Assembly (NCBI GenBank): GCA_015067835.1
Contig: SVLS01000003.1
Location: forward strand, 50,883-114,882
DNA from: Oscillospiraceae bacterium
GTDB lineage: Bacteria > Bacillota > Clostridia > Oscillospirales > Oscillospiraceae
Length of the DNA: 64,000 nt
Reading direction: 5' to 3'
How positions within the stretch are numbered: position 1 is the first letter of the stretch; each line of letters begins with the position of its first letter. The notes below the pieces were generated by a model. That model did not search any database. It was not told the DNA's origin and was given only the letters and a program-made list of their open reading frames with translations. Of the stretch, positions 26,121-33,804 are shown piece after piece. Both the position numbers and the translations under genes were made by a program.

Positions 26121-29100
26121 ATGTCAGCACCCCAGTTGATTTCTCCGATGCTGGATGGCTTTGTGATGGGCGACCCCATCAGCGACCACGATGGCGTGCG
26201 TTCCTGCCCCGCAATGCATCTGGAATCCGAACAGAAATACATTGTAAAAATCATCTCCCTGCCGGCTTCTCAGTCCAAAATTGATGCACTGCTTTTAGCC
26301 GGTGCATTTAATGACAAGGAATCCGCTTTGTCCTATTTTAAGGACTTGGCTGATGATGTTTTAGAGGAAGCTGAATTACTGCAAAAGCTTTCCCGGTACG
26401 AGGGCTTTGTTGCATTTGAAAACTGGCAGATTGTTCCAATGACCGACGATGAAACAGGCTTTGATATTTATCTCCTCAGCCCCTATCAGCCGACTTTGGA
26501 AGCCCTGCTGAAAAGCAATGAAATGACCCATTTGAACGCGGTTAATCTGGGTCTTGACCTGTGTGCAGCATTGTCTGTCGCCCGCCGGTCCGGGTATCTT
26601 TACAGTAACCTGCGGCCTTCCAATGTTTACATCTGCAACGAGCGGGAATTCCGCATTGGCGATTTGGGCTTTATCAGCCTTCCCTCTTTACCCTATGCAT
26701 CCTTACCGGACAAGTATCGCAGTGATTATACTCCGCCGGAAATTTCCGATGCTTATTCCGCGCTGAACAGCACAATGGATACCTACGCGGTCGGTCTGAT
26801 TCTTTATCAGGCTTACAACGGCGGCAAGCTTCCCCCTGTGGGTTATGGGATGGAAGCTCCCTGTTATGCTGACAGCGAGCTGTCTCAGATTATTTTGAAA
26901 GCCTGCTCTGCCGACCCGGCCGAGCGTTGGCAGGATCCTGTGCAAATGGGGCAGGCTTTGGCAAATTATTTGCAAAGCAATACCGTCAATGATACGCCCA
27001 TCATCCCTGTTGTGGTGGAAGAAGAGCCTGTCATGGCGGTTGCCGAGGAGCAGGCGCAGAGCGACGAACCCACAACAGAGGATATTCTCGCTGAGGTGGA
27101 CGAAGCTCTGGAAGCTGCACCGGTTATTATCCCCACGGCAGAAAGTGAGCCTGTTGAGGAAGAAGTGGCCGAGGCGGAAGCCGAAGAACCGGAAGTTGCA
27201 GAAGACTCCTCCGCAGCAGAGGTTGCAGTTACAGATGAGGACGAGATTGTCGTCGCAGCTGTCACAGAAGAAGCGGAAGAAGCTGTAGAAGCCGAAGAAG
27301 TATCCGAAGAGGAAGAACCTGAGACTACATCCGCTGAAGAAACTGTCGAAGCCGAAAATGCAGAGGAGACTGAAGAAGCGCATGACGAAACTGCGCAGAT
27401 TCTGGCACAGGCAGACGATTTAATCGCCCATCAGCTCCCTGACCCGGTGGTTGCCCCGGAGGAAATTGAGGTCAGTCTCCCTACCCCTGAGGCAGAAGCA
27501 GAGCCCGAGGAAGAACCGAGTGTTGAGGTTGAGGAAGTTGCAGAAGACACTGCTGCTGCGGAGGATACAATCGAGGAAGAAGCTTCCGAAGAGGAGGATG
27601 AGGAAGACGCTCTTCTTGCCAAGCGCCAGAAGCGTCTGAAGATTTTTGGAATTGTTGCCGCAATCGTCCTGTTCCTGGGTGTTGCCGGATACCTGTTCTA
27701 TCAGCACTTTTATACACAAACCATCCACGCCATTGTTTTGAAGGGTACAGAGGATAAACTGACCGTTTCCATCGCAACAGAAATCCCCAATGAAAAGCTC
27801 TCTGTAAAATGTACGGATACTCACGGCAATGCATTGACGGAGGATGTAAAAAATGGCGTCGCCCATTTTGTTGGTCTGAAGCCCGGCACTTCCTATAAGG
27901 TAGAGGTGCGAATTGACGGCTTCCACAGATTGGTGGGCGAAACAACCAAAAACTATACTACAGTTTCTCAAACGGTTATCGGCGGATTTTATGCCGCCAC
28001 CGGCACGGAAGAAAGCTCTGTCATACTCAGCTTTACCGTGCAGGGACCGGACAGTCCTCAATGGACAGTTACATACAGCGCAGAAGATGAAGAGGAAAAA
28101 TCCATCACCTTTGGCGGTCACATGGTAACCATCAACGGCTTAACCACCGGCAAAGAGTACACCTTCAAGCTGCAGCCCTATACAACGCTGTATCTGTCCG
28201 GAACGGATACTGTAACTTATGTTCCAAAGGCTCTGGTATACGCAGAGCAGCTGCAGTTGGTCAGCTTCCTCAATCAGCAGCTGACTGTCAGCTGGGCAAC
28301 CCCGGAAGGCATCACCGTTCCAAAATGGTACATCCGTTGTTCCAACGATGCAGGCTTCGACCAAACCCTCAGCACCACAGAGAATTCCATCGTTTTTGAA
28401 GGTTTGGATGCAAATGGCGGCTACAATATCGAAGTCACCGCAGAGGGTATGACCCTTGGCGTGCGCACCTTCCTTTCTCCCAATTCCATTCATATTACGC
28501 AGATTGAGACAGACGACTCTGACCGGAATAATCTTGTTGTAAAATGGAGCTTTGAAGGTGACGCTCCTGCAGATGGCTGGCTGCTGATGTACAGTCTGGA
28601 CGGCAGTTCTGACCGGCAGGTTATCCGCTGCACGGAGGCAACCGGTACGATTACGCCCCTGATTCCCGGCGCAAAGTACACCATCGCTGTTCAGCCCACT
28701 GATGGGACGACCGCTTTCAACGGCACACTGGAATATCAGTCCCCTGCCCCGACCATTTTTAACAGCTATGAGATCAGTGCAGACGATATGGAATTTGATA
28801 TGTGTCTGACACCCAATGTAACAAATTGGGATCGGTACGATGTCAAGCAGTACACCCAGTCCTTTAAGGTTGGTGCAAGTGCTTCCTTCGTGATGCACGT
28901 CACAAAGAGAACCTCCCAGACCAGCGACAAAGTGGTTACCCTTTATGTTATTCGGGATGCACAAGGAAATGTGGTCAGCAGCAAATATGAGTCCCGCTCC
29001 TGGGATGATATGTGGCTGAACCGCTACGGAAAATTGACCATCCCGGTTATGCCTGAAGAGCCCGGTACTTATTCCGTTTCTGTTTATTTCAACGGTGCCG

Positions 29101-29135
29101 CTGTCACCAAGCAGAATTTCACCGTTACCGCTTAA
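26121..29135 (+). CDS. Membrane pseudokinase with fibronectin III-like ectodomain
   Basis: 1004 aa from the ATG at 26121 (AAAGAGG upstream; the track adds 40 residues). Order: protein-kinase-like domain (about 1-290), a very acidic Glu/Ala-rich linker (about 293-500), one membrane helix (about 510-532), then about four fibronectin III-like repeats to the end. In the kinase domain the beta-3 Lys is kept (YIVKII) and DFG reads DLG. The HRDxKPxN loop reads YSNLRPSN, so the catalytic Asp is Asn, which suggests no phosphotransfer. Likely a cytoplasmic sensor or scaffold coupled to an extracellular binding region; ligand unknown. Confidence 0.82.
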   Translation: MSAPQLISPMLDGFVMGDPISDHDGVRSCPAMHLESEQKYIVKIISLPASQSKIDALLLAGAFNDKESALSYFKDLADDVLEEAELLQKLSRYEGFVAFENWQIVPMTDDETGFDIYLLSPYQPTLEALLKSNEMTHLNAVNLGLDLCAALSVARRSGYLYSNLRPSNVYICNEREFRIGDLGFISLPSLPYASLPDKYRSDYTPPEISDAYSALNSTMDTYAVGLILYQAYNGGKLPPVGYGMEAPCYADSELSQIILKACSADPAERWQDPVQMGQALANYLQSNTVNDTPIIPVVVEEEPVMAVAEEQAQSDEPTTEDILAEVDEALEAAPVIIPTAESEPVEEEVAEAEAEEPEVAEDSSAAEVAVTDEDEIVVAAVTEEAEEAVEAEEVSEEEEPETTSAEETVEAENAEETEEAHDETAQILAQADDLIAHQLPDPVVAPEEIEVSLPTPEAEAEPEEEPSVEVEEVAEDTAAAEDTIEEEASEEEDEEDALLAKRQKRLKIFGIVAAIVLFLGVAGYLFYQHFYTQTIHAIVLKGTEDKLTVSIATEIPNEKLSVKCTDTHGNALTEDVKNGVAHFVGLKPGTSYKVEVRIDGFHRLVGETTKNYTTVSQTVIGGFYAATGTEESSVILSFTVQGPDSPQWTVTYSAEDEEEKSITFGGHMVTINGLTTGKEYTFKLQPYTTLYLSGTDTVTYVPKALVYAEQLQLVSFLNQQLTVSWATPEGITVPKWYIRCSNDAGFDQTLSTTENSIVFEGLDANGGYNIEVTAEGMTLGVRTFLSPNSIHITQIETDDSDRNNLVVKWSFEGDAPADGWLLMYSLDGSSDRQVIRCTEATGTITPLIPGAKYTIAVQPTDGTTAFNGTLEYQSPAPTIFNSYEISADDMEFDMCLTPNVTNWDRYDVKQYTQSFKVGASASFVMHVTKRTSQTSDKVVTLYVIRDAQGNVVSSKYESRSWDDMWLNRYGKLTIPVMPEEPGTYSVSVYFNGAAVTKQNFTVTA

Positions 29136-29144
29136 TAAAAAAGT

Positions 29145-29172
29145 ACGTCCACCGGATTTTTCCGGTGGACGT
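29145..29172. terminator. Bidirectional terminator
   Basis: ACGTCCACCGGA-TTTT-TCCGGTGGACGT perfect 12-bp stem with flanking A and T runs, between convergent genes. Confidence 0.92.
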
Positions 29173-29175
29173 TTT

Positions 29176-30417
29176 TTATTCATTGTTCTCTTGTTGGTCG
29201 GGATTATCCTTTTTCTTCTTTTTCTTCAGCCTCTCCCGCAAGGGAGTCACAGGATGGTCCTGCAGCTTTTCCTTTGGGATTCCCCGCTTTTCAAGCCGTT
29301 TTGCTGTAAACTCTCTGAGCAAGGCATAGCAGACAGAGGCAACCGGAATCAGCAACAGCATACCACTCACGCCCATTAAATCGCCACCAACACCTACAGC
29401 AACCAGCACCCACATTCCGGGCAGGCCTATGGAGCTGCCTACAACTCTGGGATAAATCAGATTCCCTTCAATCTGCTGAATAATCAGGAACATCACCACA
29501 AACCAGAATGCCATAACCGGGTCTTCCACAAGGATAAAGAAGGCACCGATAAAGCAACCGGTAAAGGCTCCTACAATGGGAACAAGGGCTGTCACTGCAA
29601 TGACTACACTGACCAGCGGCACAAAGGGCATACCGAAAATGGTCATTGCCACAGCAAACATTGCTCCCAGAATGACAGCTTCCAGGCATTGCCCGGAGAT
29701 AAATCTGGAAAAGGTAACATTCGCCATTCGCAGGACACGAATCACTTCGTCGGAGATATGCTCCGGCAGCACCGAATATAAAAGCCGCCTGCCCTGCCGT
29801 GCCAGAATTTCCTTGCGTACCAGGCAGTAAAATGCAAAGAAAATGCTCAGAATTCCGTTGAACACGCCTGTTCCCAAGCCCACTGCGGCAGCCACCACCT
29901 TATCGATGACGCTGCCTACACTTCCGGTAATGAGTGACACTGCACCTTGAATAATACTGTCCCAATTCCAGGAGCTTACATCCGCATAATTGCCAAGCAA
30001 GTTCTTAATCTGAGGATTACTCTCCAGAAAACCCACGAAGGCATTTTGTGCCCGTTCTATAAAGCCCGGAAGCTTCTGCCCCAGAGACTCAATGGTGCTT
30101 GTCAGCTGTGGGAACAGCAAATATATCACACCAACCAACACCAAAAGCACCGCAAGAACCGTTAAAAACAGCGCCAGCGCACGGCGCAGCCCCTTGCTTT
30201 TCAGCTTTTTGATTTTCGCCAAACCTGATTCAATCGCCCGCATCGGCACATTGAGGATAAAGGCAATGGCTGCACCAACCAAAAACGGCGAAAGCATATT
30301 AAAAATCCTGCCCAGGACCGCCATCACCTGACTTGTTTCATGAAGCAGCCAGTAAACAATGATACACAGGATAACGCCAATAAAAATATTTCGCAGCGTC
30401 TTCTTATTCCATTCCAC
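29176..30417 (-). CDS. AI-2E family (DUF20) transporter
   Basis: 413 aa polytopic membrane protein. Seen: hydrophobic pair at 5-50, a long amphipathic centre, and the conserved late segment PIVGAFTGCFIGAFFILVEDPVMA...QQIEGNLIYPRVVGSSIGLPGMWVL. The C-terminal tail is strongly basic (KKKKKKD). Family members move small molecules or ions; export of AI-2 is known only for TqsA, so the substrate is open. The ORF-track start at 30705 is wrong; a GTG at 30417 lies 8 nt after GGAGG. Confidence 0.9.
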   Translation of the reverse strand: MEWNKKTLRNIFIGVILCIIVYWLLHETSQVMAVLGRIFNMLSPFLVGAAIAFILNVPMRAIESGLAKIKKLKSKGLRRALALFLTVLAVLLVLVGVIYLLFPQLTSTIESLGQKLPGFIERAQNAFVGFLESNPQIKNLLGNYADVSSWNWDSIIQGAVSLITGSVGSVIDKVVAAAVGLGTGVFNGILSIFFAFYCLVRKEILARQGRRLLYSVLPEHISDEVIRVLRMANVTFSRFISGQCLEAVILGAMFAVAMTIFGMPFVPLVSVVIAVTALVPIVGAFTGCFIGAFFILVEDPVMAFWFVVMFLIIQQIEGNLIYPRVVGSSIGLPGMWVLVAVGVGGDLMGVSGMLLLIPVASVCYALLREFTAKRLEKRGIPKEKLQDHPVTPLRERLKKKKKKDNPDQQENNE

Positions 30418-30528
30418 GATTCGTCCCTCCTTTTTGCTTATTATAATCCCTGGTCGGTGAAATTTCCATAGGCAAATGTAAAATATTCTGATATTTATGT
30501 AATTTTTCCTCTCTCCTCCGTCTGTGGC

Positions 30529-30555
30529 ATAACCAGCCTGCTCTGCACATAGGGT
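30529..30555 (+). promoter_or_regulatory. Sigma-E-like promoter of spoIIID
   Basis: -35 ATA (30529-30531), 16-bp spacer, -10 CATAGGGT (30548-30555; consensus CATACAnT). spoIIID is sigma-E dependent in Bacillus, which supports the call. Confidence 0.5.
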
Positions 30556-30589
30556 TTTATGGTAGCACACAGCATCGGAGGGAAAATTT

Positions 30590-30838
30590 ATGCCTGACAC
30601 CATTGAAGAACGGGCCTGCGAATTGGCTGTGTACATGATTGAAACCGGTGCAACTGTCCGTGCGGCAGCAAAGCATTTCGGCATTTCCAAATCTACAGTC
30701 CACAAGGATTTGTCTCAGCATCTGCCTCGATGTCATCCTATTCTCTACCAGCAGGTGCGACAGGTTTTAGAGGTCAACAAGCGTGAACGGCACATCCGCG
30801 GCGGAATGGCCACCCGTCGAAAATACCGAAAAGAATGA
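30590..30838 (+). CDS. spoIIID: Sporulation transcription factor SpoIIID
   Basis: 82 aa DNA-binding regulator of mother-cell genes. The helix-turn-helix TVRAAAKHFGISKSTVHKDLSQHLP is nearly the family consensus, followed by the basic C-terminal helix (ERHIRGGMATRRKYRKE). GGAGGG ribosome binding site. Single-gene unit with a terminator behind it. Confidence 0.96.
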   Translation: MPDTIEERACELAVYMIETGATVRAAAKHFGISKSTVHKDLSQHLPRCHPILYQQVRQVLEVNKRERHIRGGMATRRKYRKE

Positions 30839-30842
30839 AAAG

Positions 30843-30872
30843 GTCTCCGGCATAGCCTTTATGCCGGAGACT
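30843..30872. terminator. Bidirectional terminator
   Basis: GTCTCCGGCATA/TATGCCGGAGAC stem between spoIIID (+) and the small minus-strand gene. Confidence 0.85.
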
Positions 30873-30876
30873 TTCA

Positions 30877-31035
30877 CTATAAATCATCCACATCCTGAAC
30901 CGGATAATCTTTTCCATCTAAAGGAATTCCTGTGTAGCTGCCCTGTGGATCTGACACAATCATTCCCAACGGGTCAAATTTGTCACGGGTCATCGGCAGG
31001 TAAGAAAGAATATCCCGCTTGTTTCTCTCCTTCAT
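30877..31035 (-). CDS. Small conserved hypothetical (DPxGSYTG-type)
   Basis: 52 aa, below the ORF-track cut-off. ATG 6 nt after GGAGG. Sequence MKERNKRDILSYLP... contains SDPQGSYTGIPLDG and ends PVQDVDDL; I recognise this arrangement (D-x-x-GSYTG...PVQDADDL) from small uncharacterised proteins in many Clostridia, without known function. Shares the intergenic space with spoIIID and rlmH, and ends at a shared terminator. Confidence 0.75.
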   Translation of the reverse strand: MKERNKRDILSYLPMTRDKFDPLGMIVSDPQGSYTGIPLDGKDYPVQDVDDL

Positions 31036-31049
31036 AAGCATCCTCCGTG

Positions 31050-31078
31050 TTGCGATTTTGGTTTCCCTATGATATAAT
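31050..31078 (+). promoter_or_regulatory. SigA promoter of rlmH
   Basis: -35 TTGCGA (31050-31055), 17-bp spacer, -10 TATAAT (31073-31078). Confidence 0.75.
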
Positions 31079-31098
31079 GCCCCAAAAGGGGGATTTTT

Positions 31099-31581
31099 AT
31101 GTTTGAAATCACGTTAATCGCCATGGGAAAGCTGAAGGAAAAGTTTTACCTCAGCGCTGCAGAGGAATACTCCAAACGCCTGAAGGGCTTTTGCAGCTTT
31201 CATTTATTGGAGCTGCCGGAATACCGTCTGCCGGAGTCCCCTTCTCCCACGGAAATTGCCGCAGGTCTTGAAAAGGAAGCGGAAACGATTTTGGCAAAAA
31301 TCCCAAAGAGTGCCTGGTTCTGTGTTTTAACACCGGAAGGAAAGCAGCTCTCCAGCGAAAGTCTTGCGGGCAAGCTATCTGATGTAAAAAATGCAGGCAA
31401 AAGCAGCGTGTGCTTTCTCATTGGCTCGTCCTTCGGAATGTCTCCCCGCGTAAAAGACCGGGCGGATTTCAAACTTTCTATGGGTCCTATGACTTTCCCT
31501 CATCATCTGGCAAGAATTATGGTGCTGGAGCAGCTGTACCGGGCAGAATCCATTCAGGCCGGCACCAAATATCACAAATAA
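31099..31581 (+). CDS. rlmH: 23S rRNA pseudouridine-1915 N3-methyltransferase
   Basis: 160 aa SPOUT methyltransferase acting on the 70S ribosome in helix 69. Family marks: ITLIAMGKLKEKFY at the start, FLIGSSFGMSP (knot glycine loop) and the C-terminal MTFPHHLARIMVLEQLYRAESIQAGTKYHK, nearly invariant. AAAGGGGG ribosome binding site. Monocistronic with a strong terminator. Confidence 0.97.
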   Translation: MFEITLIAMGKLKEKFYLSAAEEYSKRLKGFCSFHLLELPEYRLPESPSPTEIAAGLEKEAETILAKIPKSAWFCVLTPEGKQLSSESLAGKLSDVKNAGKSSVCFLIGSSFGMSPRVKDRADFKLSMGPMTFPHHLARIMVLEQLYRAESIQAGTKYHK

Positions 31582-31584
31582 AAG

Positions 31585-31612
31585 AAAGGGCATCGCCATT
31601 GCGATGCCCTTT
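31585..31612. terminator. Terminator between rlmH and rsmE
   Basis: AAAGGGCATCGC-CATT-GCGATGCCCTTT perfect stem; the genes converge here. Confidence 0.9.
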
Positions 31613-31634
31613 GCAGTGCAGGCCGCACATCTAA

Positions 31635-32366
31635 TTAAAATTCACCACAATCGTACATCACTGCTGACAGGGCGCACAGCGGCGCAGTCTCACACCGCAA
31701 AATACGCTTGCCCAGCGTACAAATCTGAAAGCCCATTTCCCTGGCCATTGCCACCTCTTGCTCCTCCAGACCGCCTTCCGGGCCTGTCAGCAGGCTGACG
31801 CTTCTCTTTTCACCTGCAGAAAGCGCCATCTTAAGGGTTGTAGCTTGCTCATTTTCATAGAACAGAAGGGGTTTATCCGCCTGACTGCCCCGCTCCAGGG
31901 CTGAACGGAGGCTGGGTAATACCACAACATTTGGAATTCTGCCCCGTCCGGATTGCTCAGCTGCAGCAGCTGCAATTTTTTGCCAACGCTCCAGCTTCTT
32001 TGCCAGACTTTTTTCATCCGGTCTGGAAACGCATCTGGCAGAGGGAAACGCAACAATCTCGTAGGCGCCCAATTCCGTTGCTTTCTGAATAACATGCTCC
32101 AGCTTATCTGCCTTAGGGAATGCCATATAAACGCTGACACGCACCTGTGCCTCTGACAGAGACTGACGGCGACTGTTGACTGCCAAACTGATTTGACCGG
32201 GACTCACATCACTGATTGTGCAGATACATTCCTTACCCTGGCCATCGCATACCAGCACTTCTTCCCCGTTTTTCAAACGCAAAACCTTGGCGTGCTGAGC
32301 ATTCTCCCCTGTCAATACAAGGAAGTTGGGCTGGAGTTCCTCCGGCGAAACAAAAAAGCGTACCAT
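31635..32366 (-). CDS. rsmE: 16S rRNA m3U1498 methyltransferase
   Basis: 243 aa SPOUT enzyme. Seen: MVRFFVSPEE start, GENAQHAKVLRLKNGEEV (PUA-like N-domain), ATELGAYEIVAFPSARCV, and the SAM-knot LLTGPEGGLEEQEVAMAREMGFQICTLGKRILRCETA. The start was trimmed from 32420 to the ATG at 32366 after GGGAGA. Often next to prmA; not so here. Confidence 0.95.
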   Translation of the reverse strand: MVRFFVSPEELQPNFLVLTGENAQHAKVLRLKNGEEVLVCDGQGKECICTISDVSPGQISLAVNSRRQSLSEAQVRVSVYMAFPKADKLEHVIQKATELGAYEIVAFPSARCVSRPDEKSLAKKLERWQKIAAAAAEQSGRGRIPNVVVLPSLRSALERGSQADKPLLFYENEQATTLKMALSAGEKRSVSLLTGPEGGLEEQEVAMAREMGFQICTLGKRILRCETAPLCALSAVMYDCGEF

Positions 32367-32438
32367 ACTTTCTCTCCCATTGTTTTCTCCTATCTTATCA
32401 CAACAGCAATATGGAAGCAAGTAATTTCTTGATGTCCC

Positions 32439-32467
32439 TTGACTTTTCCATGGTGAAATGATATAGT
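32439..32467 (+). promoter_or_regulatory. SigA promoter of tRNA-Ser
   Basis: -35 TTGACT (32439-32444), 17-bp spacer, -10 TATAGT (32462-32467), 10 nt before the mature tRNA. Confidence 0.75.
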
Positions 32468-32477
32468 TTCCCAGTAC

Positions 32478-32566
32478 GGAGAGATGTCCGAGCGGTTTAA
32501 GGAGCTAGTCTTGAAAACTAGTGATACCGAAAGGTACCGTGGGTTCGAATCCCACTCTCTCCGCCA
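32478..32566 (+). tRNA. tRNA-Ser (UGA anticodon)
   Basis: 89 nt class II tRNA. Acceptor stem GGAGAGA/TCTCTCC with encoded GCCA end, D-arm TGTCCGAGCGGTTTAAGG, anticodon stem CTAGT/ACTAG with loop CTTGAAA (anticodon TGA), long variable arm TGATACCGAAAGGTACC, T-arm GTGGGTTCGAATCCCAC. Confidence 0.98.
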
Positions 32567-32567
32567 G

Positions 32568-32599
32568 AAAAACCGACAAGTTTCGACTTGTCGGTTTTT
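32568..32599 (+). terminator. Terminator of tRNA-Ser
   Basis: AAAACCGACAAG-TTTCGA-CTTGTCGGTTTTT, directly after the tRNA CCA. Confidence 0.9.
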
Positions 32600-32603
32600 C
32601 AAC

Positions 32604-32782
32604 TAAATCCACCCCTTCGGGTGGGTGAAATATTGCTTCGCAATGTGAAATACGCCTACGGCGTGTGAAATTCGCCTCGACGGCGAGTGGGTGGATTTAA
32701 TTTCACATTTTGCCGAAAGGCAAAATATTTCATCCAAAACTTGTTTTGGATTTCACCGTGAGCGAAAGCGAACGATTTCACT
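32604..32782. repeat. Hairpin-array intergenic element
   Basis: About 180 bp without an ORF made of short perfect hairpins: CCACCC/GGGTGG (32609-32624), ATTGC/GCAAT (32632-32644), ACGCC/GGCGT (32652-32664), TCGCC/GGCGA (32672-32686), ATTTTGCC-GAAA-GGCAAAAT (32707-32726), ATCCAAAA/TTTTGGAT (32732-32751). The first four are joined by GTGAAAT, the later ones by its complement ATTTCAC. An 11-bp outer repeat TAAATCCACCC/GGGTGGATTTA (32604-32614, 32689-32699) encloses hairpins 2-4 and competes with hairpin 1. Resembles dispersed REP/MITE-like elements; copy number cannot be seen here. Confidence 0.7.
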
Positions 32783-32848
32783 AAAAGATGTGAAAGTTCA
32801 AATTCATACGCAAAACTACTGAAAATATCTTTTTCGTAGCCCATAGAC

Positions 32849-32880
32849 AAAAAAGCACTTGCTTTCGCAAGTGCTTTTTT
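32849..32880 (-). terminator. Terminator of the CDF exporter gene
   Basis: AAAAAAGCACTTGC-TTTC-GCAAGTGCTTTTTT perfect stem just beyond the minus-strand stop at 32885. Confidence 0.9.
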
Positions 32881-32884
32881 CTGT

Positions 32885-33790
32885 TTAATGGTGATGGTGC
32901 CCGTGGTGATGACCGTGATGGTGGCTATCCGTATGAGGTATCCCTTCACAACCGGACTCCCGGCACTCTTCTTCAGGTGCTTCACATTCCACCGTTACAT
33001 GCACAATTCCGTGCTCGGCCAATTCCTGCTTGACCAGCTTCTTAACCTGCGCCGTATCACCCGCGGTAACAACATGCAGCGTGGCAGCATTTTTATAACC
33101 GTCCATACTCCAAATGTGCAGATGGTGTACAGATTGCACGCCGTTTAGATGCGTCAAATGCTCTGTTATTTCAGCAATATCCACATTGCCCGGCGTTTTT
33201 TCCAGAAAAATGTCCAAAACAACTTTTAGATTTTTCAAGGCATTAAAGGCGATAAATACCGCCAGACAAATCGATAAGACCGGGTCAAGAAACGCCCAAT
33301 CTGTAAAGTGCATTACGACCGCACCAATCAATACAATCGCCCAACCCAGGACATCCTCTATCATGTGCAGATTGATTGCCTTGCGATTCAGCGATTCGCC
33401 ACCCGCTGTAAACCACGCAGCAATAAAATTAACTGCAAAGCCCACAATGGCAAGGACAATCATGCCGTTATAGTGAATGGGCTGCGGATGAAGCAGGCGC
33501 ATCACTGCGTGGTATATTACCAAAACAGAGCCGCCAAGCAAGATTGCAGACTGAATCACGCTGCCCAGAACAGAATAACGATAATAACCGTATGTATAGT
33601 GCTTATCCGGTTTTTTCAGGCTGACCCGTTCAAAAATGTAGGATGCGCCAATGCTGAAGGCGTCCCCAAAATCGTGAATGGAGTCCGAAATAATCGCAAC
33701 ACTTCCGGTAAAAAGTCCACCAACAAATTCTACAACCGAAAACAAAAGGTTCAAGCAAAACGCAAGAAGTATTTTACCGTCAGATTTCAT
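32885..33790 (-). CDS. Cation diffusion facilitator family metal exporter
   Basis: 301 aa, CzcD/ZitB-like. Six membrane helices in the first 200 residues. Metal-binding pairs are seen as SDSIHDFGDAFS (helix II, D and HxxxD) and HMIEDVLGW (helix V, HxxxD), followed by a cytoplasmic ferredoxin-like domain (HHLHIWSMDGYKNAATLHVV) and a very His-rich tail (HHHGHHHGHHHH). The HxxxD pattern and His tail fit Zn2+ export driven by protons. AGGAG ribosome binding site. 15 nt after the Gfo/Idh/MocA gene; same strand. Confidence 0.94.
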   Translation of the reverse strand: MKSDGKILLAFCLNLLFSVVEFVGGLFTGSVAIISDSIHDFGDAFSIGASYIFERVSLKKPDKHYTYGYYRYSVLGSVIQSAILLGGSVLVIYHAVMRLLHPQPIHYNGMIVLAIVGFAVNFIAAWFTAGGESLNRKAINLHMIEDVLGWAIVLIGAVVMHFTDWAFLDPVLSICLAVFIAFNALKNLKVVLDIFLEKTPGNVDIAEITEHLTHLNGVQSVHHLHIWSMDGYKNAATLHVVTAGDTAQVKKLVKQELAEHGIVHVTVECEAPEEECRESGCEGIPHTDSHHHGHHHGHHHH

Positions 33791-33804
33791 GACTGCAATC
33801 TCCT

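Noticed and set aside
26703-27383. Phe/Cys-rich minus-strand ORF in the acidic linker of the pseudokinase
   Set aside because: Arises from GAA/GAG-rich codons read backwards; not a gene.
32604-32782. CRISPR array
   Set aside because: The repeated heptamer is too short and the intervening sequences are palindromes, not unique spacers.
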